DNA of 64,000 nt, taken from positions 930,001 to 994,000 of the forward strand of contig MU008160.1 of NCBI GenBank assembly GCA_010909165.1, read 5' to 3'. Source of the DNA: Anthoceros angustus. Lineage: Eukaryota > Streptophyta > Anthocerotopsida > Anthocerotales > Anthocerotaceae. Position numbers and translations under genes: made by a program. A model generated the notes under the pieces. It was given only the letters and a program-made list of their open reading frames with translations, ran no database searches and was not told where the DNA came from. Shown piece by piece: positions 1 through 9,948 of the stretch. Each line of letters starts with the position of its first letter. Positions within the stretch are counted from its first letter, which is position 1.

Positions 1-1832
1 GGGTGTTGGGTAGTTCATTTTCATTCGCTGCAAGCACAAGGACCACATCTGGTAGCACTCCTTTCTTTGGCGATGCAGGGCAGCCGATTACAGCAGGAAT
101 ACCCACTGACATGAAGGACAGCCAACCTGTTATCAGGTTTGTGTTAGTGCTCGCACAAGTTGTGGAAACTGTTTGACAGAAAAACTGCTGCTAAGCTTTG
201 TTATATCGAGGACCTGTTCAGGGCCATGCTGTTGTCTGCTTTGGAGTTTTATTGTTGTTTCGGAGCCCTAACCTTCTTGTTTACTTTTGCAGTAGTGTAG
301 GATCATCAACTGCAGTTACTGTTTCTGTGTCAGCTGTGCCTAAACTGGAGACGGGAGAAGTAAAGACCAGTATGCCCTCCGTGAGTACGTCAGCAGGAGC
401 AGCATCATCAGCAGTACTTCCTTCGAGTACGACATTGAGCAGCTTTCCTGTGGCTGCTGGCACATCACCTTTCTTTGGAGGCACCCCATCAGCTGGTATG
501 TTTGGAGCTCAGAATGCTAGCTCTGGCAGTTCTGGCCTGGGATCTTCGGGTTTTGATGCTAGCACCTCAGTATTTGGGTCAGCAGCTACTTATACACCAA
601 GCTCTCACGCTATTAAGAAGGATATGGTAACTGCAGCACCATCTACGGCGTCAGCTTTTGCTACTGCTTTTGAAGGGGCTTCCTCATCTCTGGCACCAAA
701 CTCCGTCTTTGGTGAGAGTTCATCCAAAACACAAGCACCATTTACTTTTGGGTCATCTGCAGCGGGATCATCAGCAAGCTTATACTCATTCGCAAGCAAA
801 GCTACAGCTACTAGTACTGGCTTTCCTTCTACTGTTAAGTCTCCAGAGGCAACAGGGACGAGTTCACAGCCTACCTTTGGAATGGCCAATCCGAGCCCAG
901 CACTTGTGGCCAGTTCCGTGAATGGAGTTTTGCCGACTGATACAGGTGGTGAGCATACTAGCATGGAAGAGATGGCTGAAGAACCGTCTATCCCAGTATC
1001 TGGTCAAGTATCCATTTTTCAGCATCCTTCAACACCATCCTCCGGTTTTATGTTTGGCCAGCAGGGTACATCTTCGGTGCAGTCGCCTCTGTTCGGGCAG
1101 CCACCTGCTCCCACAGTTCAAGCTCCTCAGTTTGGATCGGCAGCATCCTCAGGACAAGCTTCTCTCTTCAGGTCATCGTCAGTGTCTGCAGGACAAGCTC
1201 CTGTGTTTGGGCAAGCAGCAGGTTCCACAGGACAAGCTCCTGTGTTTGGGCAAGCATCAGCTTCCGCTGGACAACCTCCAGTTTTTGGGCAAACATCAGC
1301 TTCCACTGGACAAACTCCAGTTTTTGGGCAACCATCAGCTTCCACTGGACAAACTCCTGTGTTTGGGCAGCCAACCGCAGCTACGGGGCAAGCTCCATTT
1401 GGCCAGCCTACTGCTCTCACGGGACAAACTCCTTTTGGCCAGGCTACTGTTCCTACTGGACAAACTCTGTTTGGCCAGGCTACTGCTCCCACTGGACAAA
1501 CTCTGTTTGGCCAGGCTACTGCTCCCATTGGGCAAACTCCGTTTGGCAGTGCTCCTCCAGTGCAGCCCCCTGTATTTGGCCTGCCAAATGCTCCTTCAGG
1601 TCAACCTCCTTTATTTGGTCAGCCCAGTACTTCATTATTTAGCCAGCCAAGTGCTCCTAGCGGACAGTCAGAAGTCTTCTCTTTCTCAGCCCAGTCTAGT
1701 TCCTTTGAAGCAGGGGCACAAAATCCTTTTTCAGCTGGTTTCTCAATGGGAGCCGGTGGCCCTGACCAGAGGCAGGGTCGCAAGTTCGTTAAGGCTAATA
1801 AGAGGATAGGTGGTCAGAGGAGAGGGAGGTGA
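1..1832 (+). CDS. FG-repeat nucleoporin, 3' part (NUP1/NUP136-like)
   Basis: The 3' end of a nuclear pore protein whose 5' exons lie outside the window. Exon 1..136 (frame from base 3) joins exon 293..1832 across a GT-AG intron of 156 bp (donor AG|GTTTGT, acceptor TTTTGCAG); the split codon AG|T keeps the frame. The protein is Ser/Thr/Ala/Pro-rich, has many FG dipeptides (FFG, MFG, VFGQ, PFGQ) and ends in a basic tail with RKFVKANKR. FG regions are disordered and form the selective barrier of the pore. FG repeats with a short basic C-terminus fit plant NUP1/NUP136, the functional counterpart of animal Nup153. No folded domain lies in the visible part, so NUP98- or NUP58-type FG proteins are not fully excluded. 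An open frame that starts inside the intron at 198 is not the real start. Confidence 0.72.
1150..1560 (+). repeat. In-frame minisatellite coding FG units
   Basis: Tandem units of 39 bp (13 residues of the type ASTGQTPVFGQPS), changing to 36-bp units (12 residues, PTALTGQTPFGQA type) towards the 3' side, about nine or ten in all. Every unit keeps the frame and one FG, so the FG count has grown by unit duplication. Confidence 0.85.
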
Positions 1833-3139
1833 CATCACTGTTTGCTTGCTTAGCCTCTAGGTGTCCTTATTGGCACGTAACTTGCAAGCAGTGCTGTTCA
1901 GTGACTTGCGGATCCATTAGGTCTTGGAGGTTGAGCTGTATGAGGTGCATTGCCTTGCATTAGATGGCTCAGGTTAAGTGGAAGTCGCTGCTCCTTGAAG
2001 GCATTCCTCAGGGTTTGTGTCCTCTGTATACTGTCCCTGCAAATGCTTGAGATGCTCCGGGTGAAGATTATGCTCATGCCCATGCCTATTCATGATCAAC
2101 CAGACCAAGGACAATGCTGGCAGCATTCCTGAGACAATCTGGACTGCAACGACGTGAGCTTTTGATTCAGCCCACCTAAATTGGTATCAGGGACATGCAC
2201 TGCCCAGGGATTCGGCAAGGCAGTAGATGGGCTGGCGGCATATCTGTTGCCGGTAGTAGGAACACCGTACTCGGCCTGTTGTGGCATGTCATGAGCTGCT
2301 TCTCAGGTAAGGCAATCTCATCCTCGTTTGCCTTCGTGAGCCAAGCAACTTCTGTCTGTCGTGGCCTGTGCTTTCTGAGCTTTCTGGTTGACACATCTCA
2401 CGGAATTTAGACCTGCTTGTTTCCAAGTGTCTGGAAGTCCGCATATGTACTCACATTGTCAAAGTCTCGTACTTGATCAGATTCATGTGTTTCCTCATCA
2501 CCGACCAGCTGTGAAAGCACATGGTCTTTTGCGCAGTCTTATTTCGTGTCTGTCTCGTTGTGGCTACACTCTTTCATTGTCTCCATCCACGCAAGCCCGT
2601 CCCGGGGTGTGGATCATGAGATTTCTCAGTGGTATGAAGCAGTGGTGTACTGAGTGTGGTCACGAAGCGGAATTGCTTCGACTTTGTATTGGGACATCTG
2701 TCGACCTGGTTTTAAGCTTATAAGCAATTGAGATTTTTGGATACACATTTGTGAACGAGTGAAGAGCGTGAATATGGAATTTGTGTGTGTGCAGATTACT
2801 TTGTAAATCGTTCGAACTATGTATCGCTCTATCTCAGCGATTAATTTTGTTCTTTTGTTCGCTCGGTGGAATTGTTCTTGAGGACAGTCGTGATGGATTT
2901 GTCAGCTTTCGTTTTGTTTCGCGAGTTTGAAGACAATTGTCCCCATAAAGCCTGGCCTAATGATCCTGGTACAAGCCTAGGATGCCCCACAGCTTAAACT
3001 GAACTGAACTAAACTAAACTAGGCACTGGCCTGAACTTGGATGTCCCAGACGATGGGCTGCTGTGGGTCAGAACAACCCAACCGTCACAAGACGGAATTC
3101 TAGCAAACTATGCTGGGCTTTGCAACCAGGATGTAGCAG
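1833..3139. other. 3' UTR and intergenic DNA downstream of the nucleoporin
   Basis: No coding region is supported. The first several hundred bases are probably 3' UTR, but no polyadenylation site can be placed with confidence. A short alternating run (gaactgaactaaactaaact) lies near 3000. Confidence 0.4.
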
Positions 3140-4080
3140 CTATGCTATGCAGCTAGACCCTGAATGGAGATAGTTGCCGTCCATTCTTGCAGGGAAAATA
3201 GGCTGAGCTTGGCAATCAAGGCATCTCTGGGGACGGAGATAAGGCTGAGGTTTGCAACCAAAGTATCTCTGGGGAGGGAGATTAGGCTGAGCTTTGCAAC
3301 CAAGACATCTCTGGGGGCGGGGAGGTGCAGGGGAGGGGAAATGGAGGGGGTGATAAAGCTGAGCTTTGCAACCAAGGCATCTGTGGGGAGGGACTGTGGT
3401 AGAGATTATAGCATTGGATCGCGAGTGGTTTAGACCTGGGCAGCAAGGTAGTTCAGCTTCTTCGTTCAAGATCTGCTGCACCCGCTTAGTAGAAGGCCTC
3501 AAGCTGGGATCCGGGTGGGTGCACAGCAAGCCCACATGTAGCACACAGGTTAGCTGCCTAGCATCGAACTGTACGTTCAGAGCTGGATCTGCCACATCCA
3601 GGGGTGTGCCATATTATTGCCACACCCACTCCAGTAGCTGAACTTCCTGGTTGCGGATCAGGGGCCTCCTGCCGCACGCCACCTCCAGCAAAAAACCTCC
3701 AAATCTGCACACATCCGACTTGACCGTGGCTTTTCCAGATGGGGAAAATTCCGGCGCCATGTACCTTGATCCCAGCTAACCCTGTGAGGGTGGGGCCAGA
3801 GCTGATCGACTCCTCCACCAAGTGGGAGAGGGAGGGGCCGAAATCTCCAAACCAGGCTTCCATTTTTGAATCCAGCGGCACGTTGCCCGGCTTGATACCC
3901 CAGTCCAGGACGCATTTCTGCCACTCCGGGTGGACGCAAACCAAAGCCGCTGCTACCCCTCAGACAACACGAAATCTCCCGAACATTATCCAGGACATTC
4001 TTCCCGGAAGATCCTGCAGATGTGCAACAGCCACACGCAAACCTCTGGTAGTTGCTCTTGGCTGTGGCCACATCCAGGGG
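3140..4080 (-). pseudogene. L-type lectin receptor kinase, kinase-domain remnant
   Basis: Read on the minus strand from about 4080, pieces of a kinase domain appear in order but in different frames: an AAALVCVHPEW helix, a catalytic loop with CVLDWGIKPGNV where HRDxKPxNV is expected, SKMEAWFGDFG for the DFG motif, a GLAG activation-segment piece, and at 3595-3450 the C-lobe end with VGLLCTHPDPSLRPS and QILNEEAELP. The last pieces are typical of L-type lectin receptor kinases of the plasma membrane. The catalytic HRD is lost (to LDW) and the frame shifts at least twice, so it cannot make an active kinase. The C-terminal tail runs into a tandem repeat. No lectin or transmembrane region is visible. 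Confidence 0.75.
3198..3394. repeat. Minisatellite at the 3' end of the kinase remnant
   Basis: Four units of about 42 bp with the core GCTGAGCTTTGCAACCAAG followed by CATCTCTGGGG; the third and fourth are separated by a G-rich insertion. On the minus strand the units read as repeated CLGCKAQP-like peptides. A related core (GCTTTGCAACCA) recurs at 3112 and, inverted, near 16,050 beside the second kinase remnant. Confidence 0.7.
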
Positions 4081-4405
4081 TGTGCCAGCTTATTGCTCTT
4101 GGCTGCGGCCCTCTACATGTAGTGTAGCCTAGGTCTTTCAGAGATCATTGCCTGTCAAAGACTGATATCCCAATCACCTCATTCGGCTTGCTTGCTAATA
4201 GGCCCGCGGCCGCACAACTTCATCCGCCTGTTTGATCGTCAGTCTCCTGGCTGTTGCACGAAACCAGTTTATTTTGTTTCATTTCAGTTTCGGTGCCCTT
4301 GCCATCGGCAAAGCGTCTGCACAGCGGGTACCTAGGCATAGTATCGTAGATGATGCATAGTACCTAGGTATGCTGCGTAGTTTGTTGTGAGTCTCATCTT
4401 CCAAT
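4081..4405. other. 5' flank of the first PPR gene
   Basis: No gene seen. A short GTCTCATCTTC stretch just before the start codon is shared with the sequence before the second PPR copy (about 9918), so the two copies share their 5' leader as well as their coding region. Confidence 0.4.
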
Positions 4406-7400
4406 ATGGCCACAGTATGGCACCCGGATCCGTTATGGGCGCAACAAATTGGTGGGTGTACAGGGATTTTAGGAGGGGCTCCCGCTCACCTCACCGGAGG
4501 AAGTGAACAGCTGCCAAACAACCAAGCCTCCAGGTGCAGTAGTTTAAGGAATCTAGCACTTTCGAGAAGGTGGATGACTGGAAAAGGATTTTCCAGCGAT
4601 GGTGGTGCCCAGGGCCAGGAGCTTTTGTGGCGGCGATTGTTTCTGGAACCTGCCATGTGGTGGGATAACAGGCGAGGAAGGAAGAGCTCTCGTACTCCTC
4701 ACTTTCGGCGTAAGGGGTCCGGCGAGGTCCTCTGGTTAGACAACATGGAGAAGCCAGCTTGGGTGGATGAGCAGCTTGTTTCTTTGGACATGCAGATGGG
4801 TCATGGTGCCTCTGCTTCGCAATCGAGCTTTTCGGACAATCCTGAGCCTGGCAGGCGTGCAGGATCCAAAATGTTGAGCACGTTATGTCAGCAGGGGAGG
4901 CTCATCGAGGCCGTGGGAGCCCTGGAATCTCTGGTGCAGACAGATTTCCCTGTCTCTCCTTCACTCTTTTATAATGTGATCAAACTGTGTGCAGTTAAGA
5001 AGGACATGGTTGTGGGGCGACGAGTTCATAATCTCACTGTGAAACTTGGGTACGAGTCAAATACGTACTTGGGGAACCATATCGTGCGCATGTATGCCTG
5101 TGGAGATAGGCTGCAGGAGGCTATGGATGTGTTCACCAAGGTGGGGAAACCAGATGCCTTCATGTGGTTTTCCATAATCTCGGCACATGCTAAACATGGG
5201 AAGCCTAATGAGGCCATACAACTATACCATGAGATGCGTGGCTCAGGTGTGAAAGTAAACGCTCATGTCTTTGTAGCAGCCCTTCAAGCATGTGCATTTG
5301 CTGCGGACTTGGAATCTGGCAGACATGTGCACTATGATGTGCTTCATAGTGGCCTTCCTCCTAACGTGTTTGTTGGCAATTGCCTGGTGGACATGTATGC
5401 TAAATGTGGCGAACTGGAAGACGCGCGCAGGGTTTTTGACCGCATGGCCACAAAGGATGTGGTGACATGGACGTCCCTGATAGCTGGGTATGCAAAGCAT
5501 GGGCTCGGTCAAGAGGCGCTTCTTCTGTATGAACAAATGGAGCAGGAGGGCCTGATTGTGGCTAACCATGTCACTTTTGCTTGCCTCTTGAGGGCCTGTG
5601 CAAGCGCTGGGGCTTTGCAGAAGGGCAGGCAGCTGCACTTGCAGATTGTGGACAGAGGACAGCTTAATAACATACTGGTGGGTAACAGTCTGGTGGACAT
5701 GTATGCAAAATGCGGTGAATTGGGAGATGCACGCAGGGTTTTTGATAGTTTGGCCAGAAAGGATGTGGTGACATGGACGGCCCTGATAGCTGGGTATGCA
5801 AATCATGGGCTCGGGCAAGAGGCGCTTGCTCTGTATGGACGTATGGAGCAGGAGGGCTTGATTGTGGCTGACCATGTTACTTTTGCTTGTCTTCTGAAGG
5901 CCTGTGCAAGCTTAGGTGCCTTACAGAAGGGCAGGCAGCTGCACTCACACATTGTGGAAAGAGGACAACTCGGTAACGTATTGGTGGGCAACACCCTGGT
6001 GGACATGTATGCAAAATGTGGAGAACTGAAAGAGGCACGCAGGGTTTTTGACAACATGCCAACAAAAAATGTGGTAACATGGACGTCCCTGATTGCCGGG
6101 TATGCGCAGCAAGGGCTTGCACAAGAGGCCCTTGTGCTGTATGGACTAATGGAGCACGAAGGCCTGATTGTGGGTGACGAGGTTACTTTTGCTTGCCTTC
6201 TGAAGGCCTGCGCAAGTGCTGGTGCCTTGCAGAAAGGCAGGCAGCTGCACTCACAGATCGTTGAAAGAGGACAGCTAGATAACATAGTGCTGGCCAACTG
6301 CCTGGTGGACATGTATGGAAAATGTGGTGAACTGAAAACTGCGCGCCATGTTTTTGACAGCTTGACTACGAAAAATGTGGTGACGTGGAATGCCCTGATC
6401 GCAGGATATGCAAATCATGGGCTCGCTCAAGAGGCGCTTGTTCTGCATGAACAAATGGAGCATGGGGGCCTGATTGTTGCTGATCATGTTACTTTTACTT
6501 GCCTTCTGAAGGCCTGTGCAAGTGCTGGTGCCTTACAGAAGGGCAGGGAGCTGCACTCACAGATTGTGGAAAGGGGTCAGCTAGATAACCTGGTGGTGGG
6601 CAACTGCCTTGTAGACATGTATGCAAAATGTGGTGAATTGGAGGATGCTCGCAGGGTCTTTGAGAGCTTGGCCACAAAGGACGTGGTGACATGGACGGCC
6701 CTCATTGCTGGGTATTCACAGCAAGGGCTCGGGCAAGAGGCGCTTGCCCTGTATGGACAAATGGAACAAGAGGGTCTGATTGTGGCTGACCATGTTACTT
6801 TTGCTTGCCTTCTGCAGGCCTGTGCAAGTGCTGGTGCCTTACAGAAGGGCAGGCAGTTGCACTCACAGATTGTGGAAAGAGGACAGCTAGATAACAAACA
6901 TATGGGTGCTTGCCTAGTGGACATGTATGCAAAGTGCGGCGAGCTAGGAGATGCACGCAGGGTTTTTGACAGCTTGGTTGTGAAGGATGTGGTGACATGG
7001 ACGGCTCTGATTGGCGGGTTCGGTGCTTGTGATGAAGGTCGCAATGCACTAGCTTGTTTTGAGGAGATGTTAGTCGCTGGTATTCAGCCTGATGATGCCA
7101 CTTTTACTTGTGTTTTAGTAGCATGCAGTCATGAGGGACTGGTGAATGAGGGTCGCCAGCACTTTGATTCCATGGTTGAACGACATGGCATCAGACCCAG
7201 TGTTGAGCATTACAATTGCATGATTGATCTCCTTGGGCGTGCAGGCCACTTGGATGAGGCTGAGAACATGCTATTATCGTGTAAGAGCCAAAGCAATGCT
7301 GTGGGGTTGACATCTTTGCTGAATGCCTGCAAAACTCACGGGGACATTGAGAGGGCGACGAGGTGTTTTGAAAGTCTCGTTCGCCTGGAGCCTCAGAGTG

Positions 7401-7903
7401 CATCCGCATATGTGCTCATGGCCAATGCCTATGCAGATGCAGGGAGATGGACCGATGTAGACAGGGTCGAGACACAGAGGATGGTAGCAGGAGCTAACAA
7501 GAAACCTGCTGTGGCGGGCATTGAGGTGAATAAGCAGGTACATACATTTCTGGTCGGACAAAGAAGAGATGATCTTGCGCTCAAGGTAGAGAGCACGAAT
7601 GCACGACTGAAGCAGGAAGGGGGCCATGTACCACAGACAAAGTTGGTGTTGAAGCCACTGTCTGAGAAGGAAAAGGAAGATTCGCTTTGTGGGCATGCTG
7701 AGAAGCTAGCTCTGGCCTTTGGTCTCTTGAACACTCCTAGTGGCACACCTCTGGTGGTAACCAAGAATCTGCGCATGTGCAGTGACTGCCACAGTTCCAC
7801 GGAGATCATGTCAAGGGTTGAAAGTAGAGACATTGTTGTAAGGGACGGGTACCGTGTGCATCGATTCGCAGATGGTTGTTGCAGCTGTAAGGGCCGACCG
7901 TGA
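4406..7903 (+). CDS. PPR-DYW:KP organelle RNA editing factor, intact
   Basis: Intronless, 1165 codons from ATG. Residues 1-70 may be an organelle-targeting region (RCSSLRNLALSRRW). Residues 73-130 hold a conserved block (WWDNRR, then PHFRRK, EVLWLDN, KPAWVDEQL) resembling the PDF motif of organellar ssDNA-binding (OSB) proteins. PLS-type PPR repeats fill about 150-950, then E/E+ motifs, and a 135-residue DYW-type domain from KKP (1032-1034) to the end. The deaminase signature is present: HAE at 1097-1099, C1125xxC1128H, and a second zinc site with H1152 and C1158-C1161. The C-terminus is GRP, not DYW, and the PG box is replaced by KKPAVAGIEV. These mark the DYW:KP group of hornworts, lycophytes and ferns, linked to U-to-C editing. 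PPR proteins bind organelle RNA one base per repeat. The target is unknown. The frame is clean, unlike both other copies in this window. Confidence 0.9.
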   Translation: MATVWHPDPLWAQQIGGCTGILGGAPAHLTGGSEQLPNNQASRCSSLRNLALSRRWMTGKGFSSDGGAQGQELLWRRLFLEPAMWWDNRRGRKSSRTPHFRRKGSGEVLWLDNMEKPAWVDEQLVSLDMQMGHGASASQSSFSDNPEPGRRAGSKMLSTLCQQGRLIEAVGALESLVQTDFPVSPSLFYNVIKLCAVKKDMVVGRRVHNLTVKLGYESNTYLGNHIVRMYACGDRLQEAMDVFTKVGKPDAFMWFSIISAHAKHGKPNEAIQLYHEMRGSGVKVNAHVFVAALQACAFAADLESGRHVHYDVLHSGLPPNVFVGNCLVDMYAKCGELEDARRVFDRMATKDVVTWTSLIAGYAKHGLGQEALLLYEQMEQEGLIVANHVTFACLLRACASAGALQKGRQLHLQIVDRGQLNNILVGNSLVDMYAKCGELGDARRVFDSLARKDVVTWTALIAGYANHGLGQEALALYGRMEQEGLIVADHVTFACLLKACASLGALQKGRQLHSHIVERGQLGNVLVGNTLVDMYAKCGELKEARRVFDNMPTKNVVTWTSLIAGYAQQGLAQEALVLYGLMEHEGLIVGDEVTFACLLKACASAGALQKGRQLHSQIVERGQLDNIVLANCLVDMYGKCGELKTARHVFDSLTTKNVVTWNALIAGYANHGLAQEALVLHEQMEHGGLIVADHVTFTCLLKACASAGALQKGRELHSQIVERGQLDNLVVGNCLVDMYAKCGELEDARRVFESLATKDVVTWTALIAGYSQQGLGQEALALYGQMEQEGLIVADHVTFACLLQACASAGALQKGRQLHSQIVERGQLDNKHMGACLVDMYAKCGELGDARRVFDSLVVKDVVTWTALIGGFGACDEGRNALACFEEMLVAGIQPDDATFTCVLVACSHEGLVNEGRQHFDSMVERHGIRPSVEHYNCMIDLLGRAGHLDEAENMLLSCKSQSNAVGLTSLLNACKTHGDIERATRCFESLVRLEPQSASAYVLMANAYADAGRWTDVDRVETQRMVAGANKKPAVAGIEVNKQVHTFLVGQRRDDLALKVESTNARLKQEGGHVPQTKLVLKPLSEKEKEDSLCGHAEKLALAFGLLNTPSGTPLVVTKNLRMCSDCHSSTEIMSRVESRDIVVRDGYRVHRFADGCCSCKGRP
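5361..6894 (+). repeat. Five near-identical 306-bp PLS-triplet units inside the PPR gene
   Basis: Five in-frame units of about 306 bp (102 residues), each starting near VGNxLVDMYAKCGEL and ending ERGQLDN, followed by a sixth diverged terminal unit. Each carries one P, L and S motif set. They differ at few residues, mainly near PPR positions expected to affect base choice, so the array grew by recent unequal exchange. Confidence 0.85.
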
Positions 7904-8520
7904 GAATAAAGAAGAGGTCGGCAGGTAAAACGTTGCGAGTGGGAGTAGGGGACTACTCAGTTGCAAGTGGGAGTAGGGGACGAATCAGTTGTGGGTTCAT
8001 GTAGGAGCTGAGCGCTGTGAGACATGTGCCGGTCCGTTGTAGTGTTCACGACACTACAAGCGGTAGTCTTTGGGCTGGAGAGGATTTGGGTGTATGTATA
8101 GACGAGCGTAACCTAGCCATTCACGGTTTTCGGTGTTCCTAGAGAGGGAAAGGCTGTTCCTACGCACCGTGATGGGGAGGCAAAGTCCTTCTGACTTTCT
8201 TTTCGTACATATTGAGGAAATGCCCTTATCAAAATCGCACCTTAGAGGACACTTGTTTGTCAAGACTTTTTGCCGGCGGACCCATTTACTGTGCTTTGTA
8301 CACAAAGTACATATATAGGTAGGTATTATCATATGTGCAGAGAGCATATAGCAATTGATGGGTTGTATATGATTGCTATATTATAGAATGTTTACTTTGA
8401 AATGCAACCATGCAAGCTGTAATACCTACCATATATACAAGAGATCATAATTACCCAAATGACGTACATCTTTCATTAAATCTCTCCGGACTTAGATGAA
8501 ATGTCTAGAGGGATTAGATG
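7904..8520. other. 3' flank of the first PPR gene
   Basis: Probable 3' UTR then AT-rich intergenic DNA. A direct repeat of about 31 bp with the core GTGGGAGTAGGGGAC occurs twice at 7937-7981. No gene seen. Confidence 0.4.
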
Positions 8521-8703
8521 ACCCTGATATTATAGCTTAGACACACCATGATACTTAAGAACCAAGTCCATGATAGGAAAATTTCATGCAAGTGCACTAT
8601 AATACACCACTGATACTATAGCTTAGACACACCATGGTATAAGTTGTTAAGAACCATATCCATGATAGGAAAAATTCATGCAAGCGCACTATAATATACC
8701 ACT
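8521..8703. repeat. Tandem duplication, about 92 bp x 2
   Basis: Two adjacent copies share TATAGCTTAGACACACCATG, then AAGAACCA, CCATGATAGGAAAA, TTCATGCAAG and CACTATAATA. Small indels separate them. Confidence 0.75.
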
Positions 8704-8798
8704 TCTTCGACTTATGCCCATGACTCTGTAATTTGATATAACTGCTGTTGATGCTGCCTTGCGGCCTCAGCGGCTGCAGGGGCGAAGCGGTGGCGGCG

Positions 8799-9094
8799 GC
8801 AGGAAGAAGAAGAAGAAGAAGAAGAAGAAGAAGAAGAAGAAGAAGAAGAAGAAGAAGAAGAATTTTACTTAACAGGCATGCGCGTGATATGAAGAAGAAG
8901 AAGAAGAAGAAGAAGAAGAAGAAGAAGAAGAAGAAGAAGAAGAAGAAGAAGAATTTTACTTAAGCGCGTGATATGAAGAAGAAGAAGAAGAAGAATTTTA
9001 CTTAACAGGCATGCGTGTGATATGAAGAAGAATGAAGAAGAAGAATTTTACTTAACAGGCATGCGCGTAATATGAAGAAGAAGAAGAAGAAGAA
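8799..9094. repeat. GAA microsatellites with interspersed SINE-tail fragments
   Basis: Long GAA runs at about 8799-8861, 8891-8953 and shorter runs to 9094 alternate with copies of AATTTTACTTAACAGGCATG followed by CGTGATAT. AATTTTACTTAA is also the edge of the SINE-like repeat described next, so the microsatellite probably grew from its tail. Confidence 0.8.
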
Positions 9095-9352
9095 TTTTAC
9101 TTAAGTTTACTAAGGACAGATTTCCTTCATGGGACTTGGTACTTAACAACTTGTACCATGGTATGCTTAAGCTAGGAACCCCATCTAAGTACCGATCCAA
9201 GCGTAGGATACTTAATAACGACGTTCTCTTAACAACTTATACTATGGTATTGCCTAAGCTAGGCACCCCATCTCAGTACCGATCCAAGCGCAGGATGCTT
9301 AATAACGACGTTCTCATAAATGTGTGTCCATTTAGCCTAAGCCATTTGGACT
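9076..9352 (-). mobile_element. SINE-like dispersed repeat (copy 1, internally duplicated)
   Basis: Copy of a family of about 210 bp seen at four loci in the window. On the + strand it runs from a GAA run and AATTTTACTTAAG through GGGACTTGGTACTTAACAAC, TACCATGGTATG and AAGTACCGATCCAAGCG to TGTGTCCATTTAGCCTAAGCC. On the minus strand it would end in AAAATTCTTC(TTC)n, like the simple-repeat tail of a SINE. The middle part is duplicated here (9150-9216 and 9229-9318). Assignment to SINEs is inference; no clear pol III boxes are seen. Confidence 0.5.
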
Positions 9353-9372
9353 GGCCATCCAATAACCACATT

Positions 9373-9520
9373 AGGCTGTCCTCCGTGATGACGTGGAGTT
9401 ATAGGCCGTACCCGTAGCATTAATGAAGAAGAAGTAAAAGAATTTGGCTGTCCTCCCTGATGACGTGGAGTTATAGGCCGTACCCGTAGCATTAATGAAG
9501 AAGAAGTAAAAGAATTTTAT
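9373..9520. repeat. Tandem duplication, about 74 bp x 2
   Basis: Two copies of a block with GATGACGTGGAGTTATAGGC, CGTACCCGTAGCATTAATG and GAAGAAGAAGTAAAAGAATTT join SINE-like copies 1 and 2. Confidence 0.75.
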
Positions 9521-9700
9521 TGAAGTCCACTAAGAACGGATTTCCGCCATGGGACTTTTGGTACTTAACAACTTATACCATGGTATGCCTAAGCTATTTG
9601 CACCAAGGGCATCCATTCCCTTTAGGCATTCCCTCTAGAACGCTTAATAAGCACGTTGTTATAAATGTGTGTCCATTTGGCCTAAGCCGTATGGACACAT
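9491..9700 (-). mobile_element. SINE-like dispersed repeat (copy 2)
   Basis: Contains the family landmarks AGTCCACTAAGAACGGATTT, TACCATGGTATGCCTAAGC, TTGCACCAAGGGCATCC and GTGTCCATTTGGCCTAAGCC. It lacks the AAGTACCGATCC core of copy 1. It is followed by a diverged 45-bp direct repeat (9741-9830). Confidence 0.5.
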
Positions 9701-9948
9701 TTATGGCTGTCGGGTATGGATGGGAAAGCAACGAACTCCAGCAAACGATCTTCGGTTGTATTTGGCATTGGCAAACCAAGTCCAGCAAACGAATCTTTGG
9801 GTGCATTTGACATTGGTAAACCAAGTCCACTCGGTTGGCAAGTGTAGTGTAGCGGCTATCCATGCCCAGAACTTAGGCATCCTGCCCCTGCCCGCACATT
9901 TCGCACCCTTCTTGTGCGTCTCATCTTCAGAGAGCGGGTGCCTGTAAG

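Noticed and set aside
198-292. Start of the nucleoporin reading frame at 198
   Set aside because: It begins at TTG inside an intron; exon 1..136 joins 293 in phase.
5243-7049. Antisense frames of 60-210 codons across the PPR repeats
   Set aside because: They repeat with the 306-bp units and mirror the coding strand; no independent evidence.
8748-8963. Open frame of poly-Arg and poly-Lys
   Set aside because: It is the translation of the GAA microsatellite.
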